Origin: Viola odorata
Taxonomy: Eukaryota > Streptophyta > Magnoliopsida > Malpighiales > Violaceae
Direction of reading: 5' to 3'
Length of the DNA: 64,000 bases
NCBI GenBank assembly: GCA_963691705.1
Contig: OY829541.1
Location: 41,991,661-42,055,660, forward strand
Both the position numbers and the translations under genes were made by a program. This document shows, in pieces, positions 22,326-33,032 of the stretch (the stretch's first letter is position 1; the number at the start of each line of letters is the position of its first letter). The notes beneath the pieces were generated by a model, which was not told where the DNA came from, did no database searches, and was given only the letters and a program-made list of their open reading frames with translations.

Positions 22326-22903
22326 TGATAACAATACCCCTAGCGACAAGGATATTTTCATCTTATACCCCGTAATGGGGAAAAGCTGCTGCTCCTATCA
22401 CCCCGGTAGCATCGAGGCTATCGCCTCCCTCTATGTGACTGACACTGGGATGATCGACATCAGCGAGGGGGTCCCACACATCACACCGTCATAACACAGG
22501 GTGTTATCCCATCCCAGGCCAAGTCAGGCTTCTCAAGAGGAGCGTAGACGTTGCCTTACCTAGGTAACGCCTACCCCCATACCTATATCTAACGCAGCGA
22601 TAACACATTTCATCAACGAGGAGCCCTATCCCCTTTGACGGGCGCGTTAACATCTTGTGACCAAGATCATCCAGAAATACTCCACTTTTGCCTATAAATA
22701 CCTCCGCCACAAAGGAGGAAGGTAAGCCTAAGATTGCTAGCCAAAGCTCTGCTAATCTACATAACCATTACTGACTTAAGCATCAGAGTGTTTACGCCGG
22801 AGACCCCCTCCGACGCTGTGCAGGTACATCGGGCGCCGTGGACAGTCGAACTCAAGAACCATAATCCTTTGCTACCCTTCAACAAATAGTCCGAATCTTA
22901 TCA
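22326..22903 (+). repeat. Element A copy 1, 5' LTR
   Basis: 578 bp, TGATAACAATACC to AATCTTATCA. TATA box CTATAAATACC at 22692-22702. About 130 bp upstream lies a perfect TTACCTAGGTAA palindrome (22556-22567) nested in a longer inverted repeat, GTAGACGTTGCC with GGTAACGCCTAC. Confidence 0.9.
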
Positions 22904-22925
22904 AATTGGTGCTTTCATTGAGAGC
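22904..22925 (+). promoter_or_regulatory. Element A primer-binding site
   Basis: AATTGGTGCTTTCATTGAGAGC follows the LTR. The same site is found after the A-type LTRs ending at 36748 and 61004, and, as AATTGGTTCTTTCATTGAGAG, in element B. The priming tRNA was not identified. Confidence 0.7.
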
Positions 22926-22988
22926 TTTGGTTTTATTAAGTGAGCATCCTTAATAGCCAAGCTCTGTTCTCTTAAAATTTCAAGGATT

Positions 22989-25032
22989 ATGGATTACGAC
23001 TCAGATCCCGCACTGTCCCAGTCTTCTAGCCTCCCGTTTTCTACTCATAGGCGACTCTTCACTTTTGCCACCGCTGATGCTTCCATCACGGTGCAGGAAG
23101 TTCCACCAGGCATGTCAGATCCCTCTTTCGAGCAAGCAGCGGGAACATTTGCATCTCAGGCATATACTCATTTATCTCAGATGCCTGGACCCAGTTACTC
23201 TATCCCCCATTCAGGGGCACCTGCGGTAGATGGTGCAGGCAATCCTCTCACGAATTCAATATCGGCCCTTCGAGCCCAGCTAGACCAGCTGACAGAATTA
23301 GCCACAGGATTTACGCCCCATGTTTCAGGACCTAGCGTGCCTTCTCATATAGTCTTTACTCCATCCATTGTCACTGACCGACCGTTGTCACCTCGGCAAC
23401 CTAGAGGCCTTCCTTTATCCCTACCTTTGACATTCGCCCCTGTCGGAGTCATGCAACTCGCGCATAGACGCGCTGAACCGTCTGAGCAACATAGAAGAGA
23501 AGCTCCTATTTTTGAAGGGGAACGATGGGACGGTGAATATAGAGATCATGGGGAGAATAGGCGAGATGAGATGTTCAGGGACCCATCTCCTAGGCACAGT
23601 GAGAGGTCAAGTAGCAGAAGGTATCGAACTCGAACGCCAAGAAGTCGCAGCCGATCTCCCAGGCGGGCATCGTGAGTATGATTTTCGAGCTCAAAGGCAA
23701 CTTAACAAGCCCTCTCCCTCTCATCAACTGCAGGGGATTCCCGGTGATAACATTGGCCACCCATTCAGCCACCGTGTCAGGCACCACCGGGTCAATCGAC
23801 ATGTAAAACTTCCTGTGGAATCATATGATGGCACAAAGGATCCTATTTCCCACCTCAATAAGGTGAAAGATTTTGTACAGTTTCAAACTCATAGTGATGC
23901 CGTGTTGTGTCAAATCTTTGTTATGACACTATCTGGTGTAGCGCGTCTTTGGTTCGAGGGACTTCCGGCAGGTTCCATTGATACTTTTTCCCAACTGGAA
24001 GCTAAATTTCGGAGCTGGTTCAGCACGGCTGTTCCTATTAGAAAATCTGCGACAACATTATTTGATATTCATTGAAAGCCGCAAGAATCCTTGAAGGATT
24101 TTTTGTGTCGTTTTGATCTGGAGATGTCGCTAACGCTAGGGGTCACCATTGACTTCGCTGTCGAAGATTTGAAGCGTAATTGTCATTATGGGAAACTATG
24201 AGATACTTTGATGGTGGACCCACCGTTGACTTTAGATGCGTTAAGGCTGAAAGCCCATAATTATGCGAGAATGGAGGAAGAAGAAAACAGGGAACGAATT
24301 TAGAGTATACCCCAAGATATGCATCCAGCCCCTAACGCCCACGTTAGCACAACCCCCGACACACAGCCAACTGATGATTATGGGCAGCGGAAAGACCACA
24401 TTCCTAGAACCCTAAATCGGCAGAGGGGTAACTTCTCGAGAGGAAAATTTAGGAATTCCCCTACCACAAGGCAAGCGGATCCACCCAAGGGGCAAATATA
24501 CGACCCTGATCTTCCTTCCCTCATACTCCCAAGAGCAGAAATTTTAACGATAGTTCAGCAGCGAAACCTGCCGGTCCGTTACCCAGCTCCTGTGAAACCA
24601 AGAGTAATTATGAGAGGGAGGGAAAATGCATTCTGAAAGTCCACAAAGTCAAAGGGCACTCCACGGACGTGTGCAGAGAATTGAAACTAGCGATAGAGTG
24701 CTTAGTCGAAGAAGGCTACCTCGGGGAATTTGCCACTAAAGTAAGAGAAGAAATCAGAAACGATCCAGTAGATAAGGTGACTGGTGATAAGCAAGCGCCC
24801 TCTTACGCCACGGGAGCCAACGTCATCCCTATTGGGAGAAATAAGGAATCATTTGTGGTTAATGAGGATGATGTTCCTATGATCAATATCATAGCGGGAG
24901 GCACTCTATATCTCGATGAACCCGTGACGTTAGCACCCATAGCTGGTGACAAACGAAAGAGAGAAAGCGTGTTAGCAAAAAGTGAAGCAATAAGCGCGTT
25001 AGATCGAATGGTGCTATCGTTCTCTGAAGAGG
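22989..25032 (+). pseudogene. Element A copy 1 gag and start of protease region
   Basis: The frame starts at 22989. It encodes a Ser/Pro-rich N-terminus, an Arg/Ser-rich segment (RTRTPRSRSRSPRR), a retrotransposon gag domain (SYDGTKDPISHLNKVKDFVQ and TLSGVARLWFEGLP) and a basic tail. An extra G near 23667 shifts the frame relative to copy 2. Stops include TGA at 24073 and TAG at 24301, both shared with copy 2, and a private TGA near 24199. Gag forms the particle in the cytoplasm in active relatives; this copy cannot. Confidence 0.85.
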
Positions 25033-25485
25033 TCTGGTAGATTGAGAAGATGAAGGTCTATAGATAGTAGGTCTAAAACTGAGAGATTGATTAAAAGATG
25101 GTCTAGCTGCAGCTCCTCGTGCTCTTGGTCTAAAAACGTATTGATGGTAATTAGTTCTATAAGCTTGAGTATTACTGGATGAAGGTGTGTTTTGATTTCT
25201 ATTTATAGTTTTATAAACTTTGTCTATGGTTTTGTTTGTTGCTATAACCATGTTTCTTAAAAGTTCTATTTTAATTAGATCTTCATTCTATAACGGAGTT
25301 CTGTCTGCTGATAATGGAACGACATTATCTCTTTCGTCATTACTATCTGGGTTAAGATCTTCGATATAAGCATTGTGCATAAACGTCAAGTGTGATACTA
25401 ACTCTTGTTTAAGGTGTTCTAAATCTGATAATCTATCTGTCCTTAAAACAGCTAAGCATGTAGCTAATTTATCCCAAATGGGCAT
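25033..25485 (-). pseudogene. Viral frame downstream of the promoter, truncated
   Basis: An ATG at 25485 opens a frame that runs to the viral border with one internal stop at 25288. It encodes an N-terminal helical part (DLEHLKQELVSHL), an acidic linker and an Arg/Ser/Pro-rich C-terminal part (VFRPRARGAAARPSF). It lies about 200 bp downstream of the candidate TATA box, so it could be the first gene on the viral transcript, perhaps a virion-associated or nucleic-acid-binding protein. I do not recognise it. It is cut by the junction with element A. Confidence 0.45.
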
Positions 25486-25682
25486 GATGCATGTATAATG
25501 AGAAAACAGAAATTTAAAACATTTAAGAAAGCTTCAAAAGTATAAAAGCGTCGTATGAAATTTGAAAGCGTATTAAACTTACAGTGATGTTGCTCAAGAT
25601 GTTTGAAAGCTTTTCTCAAAGTTTTTGATAATTTTTGGAAATTTTATTTCTGATTCTGCCTCATAACTGAGGGCTTCTTCCC

Positions 25683-25692
25683 TTTATATTGG
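25683..25692 (-). promoter_or_regulatory. Candidate viral transcript TATA box
   Basis: Minus strand reads CCAATATAAAGG within the intergenic region, about 200 bp before the frame at 25485. Short repeats of TGGCAGACA lie upstream at about 25790-25880. This is where a caulimovirid pregenomic RNA promoter would be expected. Confidence 0.5.
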
Positions 25693-26145
25693 GATTACAT
25701 GTCTAGCGGATTTCAAAATAGATTACATTTCTCTAAACTAAGAGATAAGGATCTTATCTCTTTTACAATCTTTCTTTTCTTTCTAAAAGTTGTCTGCCAC
25801 GATCGTTTTAGTGCTTTGCCAGCTAGTGTCGGCAAAGGGTCTTGTCTTCTTTTTCTAATCGGTGTCTGCCACGTCTGTCTTGTCTGCATATCTGGAATCT
25901 TTAGTTGCCTTGATAATCTGAATTTCCTTTGTCTTGTAATGGTTATTACGCGTCTGGCTGTCTGGACAGCTGGTACCCTCTGTCTTCTTCTAATGATTAT
26001 TATTTTTCTTTCTGTAAGACTAATGGTCTTATCTTTGTTGAAGATAATCTGATGATATCTTTTCCTCTTTTGCCCTCTTTTTTGGTTGTCTTCTGGAATC
26101 TTTGAATTATCTGTCTGAAGAGAAGTCATGTTTGCAGTAGCAATT
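25693..26145 (-). other. Viral intergenic region
   Basis: Between the second viral gene and the candidate TATA box. An open minus-strand frame (25713-26129) is rich in Arg, Lys and Gln without domain structure and is probably not a gene. A run of 12-13 T (26153-26164 on plus) marks the end of the second gene. Confidence 0.5.
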
Positions 26146-27414
26146 TTACCTTTTTTTTTTTTTTAATCTTTTACCTAGCTCTGGATAGAGCTCGGCCATC
26201 ATGTCATTGTCATAGTCTGGGTCAGAGTTGGCTGGAGTGTATGATTCTCCATCTTCTTCATCGTCTGAGAACTGTGATAACTTTTCTAAGAGTTCTCTCT
26301 TCATTTCTCGTCTGGCTGTCTTGGAAGATGATCCTGTCTGAAATCTGGATTGTCCTCTGGCTGGAGGAGGATTATTAATGGTTGATTCTGATAGTGTCTT
26401 TAGGACTGCGAACTTTGATGCTTGTTCTTGTGGAAATCTCTTCCACCATTTTACCTTGAATCTTCTAGTGAGTATGGGAGGCTCGTATTCTGTTCGGTCA
26501 ATGATTTCATATTCCCAATAGATGATCCAAGGAATATGAAACATAAGAATAAAACTCATCGTCTTTGGTAAGCTTGAAGACGTGTATTTCTGAGCAAAGG
26601 CTTCATATCCTTCTAAGATTGTGTCTGGGAAGGCTACTTCATGAGCTCCAAAATGATACCACCATCTATGAAACCATAAAGGAAGGTTTCCAGAAATATT
26701 TCTGTCAAAGTGGAAGAACCATGAATGTCCTCCAGTTGCGTATAAAAAGGCATAATGCCATGCCATCTGATAGTCATGATAGTCGAACCCTCTTGGAAGA
26801 AAGGGTTGTGAAAACGTCTTATGTGTATACAGGTTCATGCCCCAGTCTGTAGGTGTCAGTACTCTGAGAATTTTGCACTTCGAGTAAGAGTATCTATCTG
26901 GTCTTGCCATGGTTGTCTCATGAGTGACTTCTACTGAGTTAGTGTCTACAAGGATATATTCGTAAAAGGTTTTGTTTTTCTCTGGAGAAGTTGGAATGTA
27001 ATGGAAGTCTTTAGGGAACATATTGGAGGTAATGGACCGTAGGTCTGATCCATATTCTGGTTCTATGTAGCCAATGTTTTTGGCTAGAGGCTTAAGTATT
27101 GGGCCTGTTTTATCTTGGGTTTTTGTCTGGGCTTGTGTCTGAAATAGTGGTCTTGGAACAGGTATGTTTCCTAAAACGGTGGTTGGTCTTTGGGTTATCG
27201 AGGCTGGTGATCTTGGTGGTTGGACTTGTAATGCTGGTATGAGTCTGGATGGAGTCTTTGGGCCTGAACTTCCTGGAAGAAAAAGTTTTGGGTCTAGGAT
27301 CTTTGATGTCTGTGGTCTTAGATTATCAAATCTGTTTGGAGAGTTTGGGATGTCTGGAATTGTCATTGCATAGGATGCTTTTGTCCTTTTCTTTGGCTCC
27401 TCCTTGCTCGTCAT
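26146..27414 (-). CDS. Second viral gene, 422-residue protein of unknown function
   Basis: An intact frame from ATG 27414 to a stop at 26146. The N-terminal third is Pro/Ser/Thr-rich; the central part (residues about 190-330) is rich in aromatic residues (HYAFLYATGGHSWFFHF, WFHRWWYHFG, PWIIYWEYE); the C-terminus is acidic then basic. The gene starts inside the end of the RNase H frame, about 90 bp overlap. A gene in this position with such a Trp-rich core is known from florendovirus-type endogenous viruses, where its role is unknown. It is the best-preserved reading frame of the virus, intact over its full length. Confidence 0.75.
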   Translation of the reverse strand: MTSKEEPKKRTKASYAMTIPDIPNSPNRFDNLRPQTSKILDPKLFLPGSSGPKTPSRLIPALQVQPPRSPASITQRPTTVLGNIPVPRPLFQTQAQTKTQDKTGPILKPLAKNIGYIEPEYGSDLRSITSNMFPKDFHYIPTSPEKNKTFYEYILVDTNSVEVTHETTMARPDRYSYSKCKILRVLTPTDWGMNLYTHKTFSQPFLPRGFDYHDYQMAWHYAFLYATGGHSWFFHFDRNISGNLPLWFHRWWYHFGAHEVAFPDTILEGYEAFAQKYTSSSLPKTMSFILMFHIPWIIYWEYEIIDRTEYEPPILTRRFKVKWWKRFPQEQASKFAVLKTLSESTINNPPPARGQSRFQTGSSSKTARREMKRELLEKLSQFSDDEEDGESYTPANSDPDYDNDMMAELYPELGKRLKKKKR

Positions 27415-28919
27415 TTTTCTTGCCCTGTAGGAATTCTCTTGAAAGAAAGTCTAGTAAAGAGTTGTCTTTTCCTGAGATGTATTGTATTTCGAAATCAAAT
27501 TTTGAAAGTAGAGCTTGCCATCTGGCAAAAATCTGTTTTGCAACAAGGTTTTTCACGTCTTTTTCTAAAACAAATTTTGCACTTTGGCAATCGATTCTTA
27601 AAAGAAATTTTTTATTGAAAACATCGTCTTGAAATTTATTAATGCATAAAACAATGGCTAATATCTCTTTCTTTATTGTTGAATAATTCTTTTGAGCCTC
27701 TATCCATAATCCTGAACAATATCGGATTAATTGTTCTTTTCCTTCAATTTTTTGCTTTAGTATTCCTCCATATCCTATATCTGAGGCATCTGTTTCTACT
27801 ATTAGTTCTGCTAAAGGGTCTGGAATACCTAAGCATGGGAGATTTTTAACCTTTTCTTTGATTAATCTTACTACTGCAGTGTGTTCTTCTGTCCACTCAG
27901 TAGGAGTCTTTTTTAATCTTACGTATAAAATTGAACAGGTTGATCTAAGGTCTTTTATAAAATCTGAAACGTAATTTAAGCATCCAAGAAATCTTTGTAA
28001 TTGCGTTCTTTTATTTCGTCTGGAAATTTACTAGCAAATTCTATTGATCTGCTTATGGGACTAAACATTCCTTGATGAATGTCAAATCCTAAAAATCTTA
28101 TATTAGTCTGGCATAGTTTCAGTTTTGATGCTGATACTACAAGTCCATTTTCTTTAATATCTTTAAAAACTTGTTAAGATGATGAAAGTGCTCAGTCACT
28201 GACTTTGAAAAGACTAGCACATCGTCTATGTATACTATGGTAAATTTAGTGTATGGGTTTAAAATGTCATTCATCATTTTTTAAAATTCTTATGGTGCAT
28301 TTTTTAAACCAAAAGGCATTACATTCCATTCGTAATGTCCTAATGGAACCGTAAATGCTGTCTTATATCTATCTTCTTCTTTGATTTGTATTTGCCAGAA
28401 TCCTGACTTCATGTCAAATTTTGAAAATATTGTTGCTCCATGTAGTCTTTTTATTAAATCTCTTTTATTAGGTATAGGATATCTGATCCATCTAAGTGCT
28501 TTGTTAAGAGGTTTATAATTTATCACAAGTCTAGGTGCTCCTCTTTCAAGCTCAGCATGGTTCTGTACATAAAAGGCTGCATACGACCATGGGGACTTGC
28601 TAGGTCTTATTAATTTCTTATTTAGTAAGGATTGTATTTCTTCTTTACAATATTCCATTAATTCTTTATTCATCTGAATAGGTCTAGCTCTAGTAGGTAT
28701 GTTTTTCTCATCAAAATCCTTTTTGTATGGTAAATCTATTACGTATTTTTTTCTGTTCCAAAATGCATTTGGAACTTCTGCACAAACTTCTTTTTCAAAT
28801 CTTTCTTGAAATTCTTTAACCTTTTTCTGATTAAAAGGTGTTTGAATTTCTTCTTCTACTCTTTTATAGTTTATTTCTTTGGTGAGAAAATGTATATGTT
28901 TCCTTTTTTGTATTAGCAT
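27326..28919 (-). pseudogene. Viral reverse transcriptase and RNase H
   Basis: The N-terminal half (28290-28919) contains LVINYKPLNKAL, FSKFDMKSGFWQI and MPFGLKNAP of RT. The catalytic YIDD is at about 28216-28233 in the next segment. RNase H follows, with an ETDAS motif near 27800 and a conserved end near 27326-27556 (FEIQYISGKDNSLLDFLSR). Stops occur just after 28290 and a frameshift near 28175. It would copy pregenomic RNA into DNA in the cytoplasm. The start at 28919 is only an internal Met; the frame continues upstream. Confidence 0.85.
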
Positions 28920-29204
28920 GATTTTCTTGGTTATAGAGTAGTCTCTTATAATATCTAAATCCTTTTTTCTAGGTTTTTCTATAAACCTAAAGCAGATATC
29001 TGTTCCTTTTGCTTTAGTCCAGATTCCTTCATGTTCTACTCTAAATGGACAAATTTGGGTTAGGAATGGTGTTCCTAGTATTACCTTTTGTCCTAAGTCT
29101 TTTGCAAGTATGAAAGGCTGTCTAAAACAAAATCCTTCTTTACAGATGTATGCTTTTGATAGTTTATACTTGATGTCTAATTTTTCCCAATTTGCTGCGT
29201 ATAA

Positions 29205-29528
29205 TCATTCTCTAGTTTTTTCATAATATTGCGTGGGTATTAATCCTTCTTGTATACAATTCTGGTCAGCACCAGAGTCTACTAAGGCTACTACGTTAAT
29301 ATGGAAATCGTTATCTAATTTTAGTTCTATATTAACATGCCATTTTTGAAATTCTATTCTAGATATGACAGTTAGGTAGTGTTCTTCGTCTACTATACCT
29401 AAAGCCTCATTCTTAATCTCTTGATTTAAATCAAATTTTTTCTCTTGATTTTCTTCTATAAATTCTTCAATGTTCTTATCTTCTATCATATCCATTCTTA
29501 GATTTAATTGAACATTTTCTGTCTGCAA
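29205..29528 (-). pseudogene. Viral aspartic protease
   Basis: Contains VALVDSGADQNCI, the retropepsin active-site motif, near 29263-29290. The frame is continuous with the coat region upstream (TGA at 29553) and with the RT region downstream (TGA at 29205), so two single stops divide what was one polyprotein. Confidence 0.85.
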
Positions 29529-29552
29529 GGTCCTTACTTCTGCCTTGATTTT

Positions 29553-32500
29553 TCAAATTTCTTCTTTTAAATCTTGAATTGTTACTGCTGACTCTTGTTT
29601 AGAGAATCTACTTATTACTTCTTTCATAGTATAAGGTTTTATAGTTTTTGCCTTTTTATCACTATTGATTACGTCTTGAAGTTTTTCTAAATATTCTCTT
29701 TGTGTATCCGCGGCATTAACTTTTCCAATTAATTCCATTAGTAAATCTGTTTCTTTAGTGATAACATTGACTTGCTTGTAAGAGCAAACACATATGTTAT
29801 CATCTTCTTCTTCTTCTTCTGAGTTTATTTCTTCTTCAGAAGTATTTTCTTGTATTCCGTATATAACTTCATTATTACTACTTATAATTTCTTCGTCAGT
29901 TTCTGTTTCATTTAATAATTGTACGAGTTCCTCTTTGAACTCTTCTTCACATTCTAAAGCTTGTATTTTTTCTTTCATTTTACATTCGTTTTTGTAATGA
30001 CCCGTCTTTCCACATTTATAACAAGTGGGTTGTCCCGTATTTGTTCTTCTTTTTCCTTTATAATTATTATATCTTTTTCTATGATATGTCTTTTTATATG
30101 GTTTAAAGGGTCTTTCCTTGGGCTTTTCTGTGTATTTAGAGTTATACGGTTTCTTGTATTGCTTACTTTGTTTTTTATAGCTTCTTGATGGGGCTCTAAT
30201 GGTTTCATATCCGTATTGGGAACAGAAAGATCCTAATTCTTTTCTGCCCAATAGCTTATCACTCTTTAGTTTTGCCTTTAATTTTAAGTCTGTACAGAGG
30301 GATAATCCTACTGTATTTATATAAGCTATTAATTCTCCGTATGTTAAATCTTCGTAAGGTATTATTCCTTGATTAGCTTCTTTTATTTTAGTTCTAACTT
30401 TTTCTGCGAATAATCTAGGTAATCCTGATATGAATTTTTCTTTCCAAAAAGGAAGACTACAGTCATCCTTTAAGAATACTTTAGATAAAAACATGTCTTT
30501 ATACCATGAAAAGTCTTGTAGTTTTGGACAGGTTAAGTTCATTAGAATTTTTGTGGTTTCTTCTTGAATTTGTTCTGGTTTTCCAATAATGTGTTTTAGA
30601 ATAGAAAATATTAAAACATTTGTAGCATCTTCTACTACTTCCTCTTCTTCTATTTTGGTGGCGTTCATTATAGCTAATTTTTCTGTTAGAGTGAGATAAT
30701 TATCCCACCATCCTTTAAGCATTCCTGAAAATCCAGCCATTAGTATATAAGCTACTTGTTTGTCAGTGTTACCTCTAGTTCTGTGAGTTGTGGCTGCCAT
30801 TAGCATGGCTGCTAACATACTCATAATTTCATGTTTGCTTTGTCCATCTAAGTTCCATTCATCTATGCTTGAACCATCATACTTATTTTGTTGTCTCGTG
30901 CTTTTATTCTCTGGTTGCATATCGGGAAAAGAGGGTCTTGGATAAAAATGTTTAATATCAGGTCTCTGATAACTTGTTCCCTTTATTTTATTTATTTCTA
31001 GTTCCTTGAATTGATCTGACAATGTTTCTAGATTTTCTTTGGTTAGGACTGAAATTTGGTTTTTTGGTTTTATTTTATCCAATTCTTGACTAATCTTTTG
31101 TAAGAGTGCATCTTCTTTCGAAAGTCTGAAATTTTCTTTAAATCCTGGCATGGTGTTAGGTTTAATTATTGGATTACTTATTTTTACGGGTTTTTCTATT
31201 TTTTCTATGGGAATCATACTTCCTTCTCCTACATATGTATGTCCTGTATAATGTACTTTGGGGGGAGTATTTTCTTCTATCGTATTAAGTTGTTGTGCCA
31301 TGGTATTTAGTAGAATATTTGTATAATTATTCTGAGATTGTATATTCTTTATATCCTTTATCTTGACATCTCTATTTTCTTCTTTTACTTCCTTTAAAGG
31401 TGATGCTGATATATCAATACTATGATGTTTTGTCTTAATTTCTTCAAATGGTGGATATACTGCTTTGATTTCGTCATTAGTGGCTGTTTTCCAACTTTGA
31501 ACTGGTGTCTTAATAACATTTATATTGTTCGTATTTAATAATTCTTTATGTCTTTTGAACCAGGTAAAAAAGGGTACATGTCTTTTTACCTCATTTAGAT
31601 ATGTATAAAATTGTTCTCTTATACTGTCCTTTTGTTCTTTTGTATAATAATCAAAGAAATGAGTTCTTATATTATTATTGGAAGGATGATCAAATTCCTT
31701 TCTTAATCTTTCTTTGTCTATTTCGTATTTCCTTGTGATCATGTTAATCTGATTTGTATATCTCATGTCACTTTCTGTAGGTGACGGTGTTCTCACTGTT
31801 TCTTGATCGCAAGTTTGAAAACTATTTTGATCTGTGTAGATTGGTCTGGGTATTGTTCGATTAAAATCGACTCCTGTTAAATTTGTTAGATTTAATCTTG
31901 TTATAGCAGAGTTTGATTGGCTTCTACTTAGTCTACGACTACTTGCTGTTCCTCTAGAGTCAATTATATTAGCAGTTTCTGATGGTTGAAAGTCAGTTAT
32001 ATTTATACTTCTTCTATGTGGTTCAAATACTAATCTAATATTTCCATTTTCATCTTCTTCTGCTCTTGCAGGTTGAGTTCTAGGTACTATAGATTGTGAA
32101 TCATTTATTCCAGATAGGATCCATTCGTCTAGAAAGGTTACTTGATCCCATTTTAATAATTTTGGTGTCTGAATCATAGCATATTCTGTATTGGCCTCTA
32201 TCAAAAGTGACTCATCTCTTGGAGAATGTCTTAAGGCTTTTGGATTTATATTAGTTGACATAACCTTGTAATAAACTCTGTATATTATTGCTATTCCTTT
32301 TGATCCTTCAAGCATATTGTCTAAAACGTTTAAGTTGAGAGTTAAAGCTTTTAGTATATTTGGGTCTGTTAAAGAAACTGTGAAATTTGGATAACAGTTT
32401 AGGTAAACTGGTCCTCTAGTCATATTTGACTGAAATATTGCTAGTAAAGACTCATCAAATCTCTTAAATCTTGCATCTCTTAAACACATGAGGATTGGTG

Positions 32501-32606
32501 AATCCATACCAAGTCTATAAAGTGGTTTGGCTGCTATCTGAATTAATCCAATGTGCATGAATCTGTATTTCTTTCTGAATTTTTCAATCTGTCTTTTTTC
32601 TATCAT
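29553..32606 (-). CDS. Viral movement protein-coat protein region of the polyprotein
   Basis: A 1017-codon open frame from ATG 32606. The first ~190 residues match the caulimovirid movement domain in character (GPVYLNCYPNFTVSL near the centre). A long low-complexity linker follows. The second half holds the coat region, with a Lys/Arg-rich stretch and a CCHC zinc knuckle (CYKCGKTGHYKNEC) at about residues 860-873, then an acidic C-terminus. Movement protein enlarges plasmodesmata and the coat packages the genome. It ends at a TGA in frame with the protease. The near-intact length shows limited decay. Confidence 0.8.
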   Translation of the reverse strand: MIEKRQIEKFRKKYRFMHIGLIQIAAKPLYRLGMDSPILMCLRDARFKRFDESLLAIFQSNMTRGPVYLNCYPNFTVSLTDPNILKALTLNLNVLDNMLEGSKGIAIIYRVYYKVMSTNINPKALRHSPRDESLLIEANTEYAMIQTPKLLKWDQVTFLDEWILSGINDSQSIVPRTQPARAEEDENGNIRLVFEPHRRSINITDFQPSETANIIDSRGTASSRRLSRSQSNSAITRLNLTNLTGVDFNRTIPRPIYTDQNSFQTCDQETVRTPSPTESDMRYTNQINMITRKYEIDKERLRKEFDHPSNNNIRTHFFDYYTKEQKDSIREQFYTYLNEVKRHVPFFTWFKRHKELLNTNNINVIKTPVQSWKTATNDEIKAVYPPFEEIKTKHHSIDISASPLKEVKEENRDVKIKDIKNIQSQNNYTNILLNTMAQQLNTIEENTPPKVHYTGHTYVGEGSMIPIEKIEKPVKISNPIIKPNTMPGFKENFRLSKEDALLQKISQELDKIKPKNQISVLTKENLETLSDQFKELEINKIKGTSYQRPDIKHFYPRPSFPDMQPENKSTRQQNKYDGSSIDEWNLDGQSKHEIMSMLAAMLMAATTHRTRGNTDKQVAYILMAGFSGMLKGWWDNYLTLTEKLAIMNATKIEEEEVVEDATNVLIFSILKHIIGKPEQIQEETTKILMNLTCPKLQDFSWYKDMFLSKVFLKDDCSLPFWKEKFISGLPRLFAEKVRTKIKEANQGIIPYEDLTYGELIAYINTVGLSLCTDLKLKAKLKSDKLLGRKELGSFCSQYGYETIRAPSRSYKKQSKQYKKPYNSKYTEKPKERPFKPYKKTYHRKRYNNYKGKRRTNTGQPTCYKCGKTGHYKNECKMKEKIQALECEEEFKEELVQLLNETETDEEIISSNNEVIYGIQENTSEEEINSEEEEEDDNICVCSYKQVNVITKETDLLMELIGKVNAADTQREYLEKLQDVINSDKKAKTIKPYTMKEVISRFSKQESAVTIQDLKEEI

Positions 32607-32622
32607 CTGGATTGTTTTTTGT

Positions 32623-32856
32623 TCAGAACTTATGGGAATTGTTTTTTTCTGTAGTTTCTATTACATAGTCATGAAATAATCTAAAAGATCCAATTTCGTA
32701 TATATTCTTTATACTTTCTTTTAGAATAGTCCAATTCTTTAAGTGTTGTTCTATTTCTGCTATATGCAATTCTTGTCTATTATAGTCTTCTAAATCATCA
32801 TTTACTTCTTGATTACTCTGACTTGAACTTCCAAAGATATTTCCGAATCTTTCCAT
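32623..32856 (-). CDS. Small viral frame upstream of the movement region
   Basis: 77 codons from ATG 32856, ending 16 bp before the ATG of the long frame. Composition is acidic then amphipathic (ELHIAEIEQHLKNW). It may be an upstream ORF or the frameshifted N-terminus of the polyprotein. No known domain. Confidence 0.45.
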   Translation of the reverse strand: MERFGNIFGSSSQSNQEVNDDLEDYNRQELHIAEIEQHLKNWTILKESIKNIYEIGSFRLFHDYVIETTEKNNSHKF

Positions 32857-33032
32857 GATATCAAAGATTAATAACTATCTTTCTTTTGGTGATAAAGGTA
32901 AAATTGTTTATTATCTTCTTTTTCCCCTTACTACAGTAGTTTTTAGGTAAATTCGTCGGGACCACCACTGGGACCACCTACCTCACTGGGCTTTACGGCT
33001 AAACCAACGGATTTAACGGCTGACCAACGCCG
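32857..33032 (-). other. Viral leader region
   Basis: Non-coding. Includes a short GGGACCACC direct repeat (two copies at about 32959-32980). I did not find a clear tRNA-Met primer site. Confidence 0.4.

Larger units (their letters stand above)
22326..25032 (+). mobile_element. Tat-like gypsy element A, copy 1 (5' part only)
   Basis: Complete 5' LTR, primer site and gag, then cut at 25032 by the viral segment. It is inserted in gypsy D; the five bases before it are TTGGG. Its internal region is about 98-99% identical by eye to copy 2 at 36716, with shared inactivating stops. Confidence 0.9.

Noticed and set aside
25713..26129. 138-codon minus-strand frame in the viral intergenic region
   Set aside because: Arg/Lys/Gln-rich composition with promoter-type short repeats and no domain.
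29794..30188. Plus-strand Ser/Phe-rich frames opposite the viral coat region
   Set aside because: Mirror of the acidic and basic coding strand; no independent signal.
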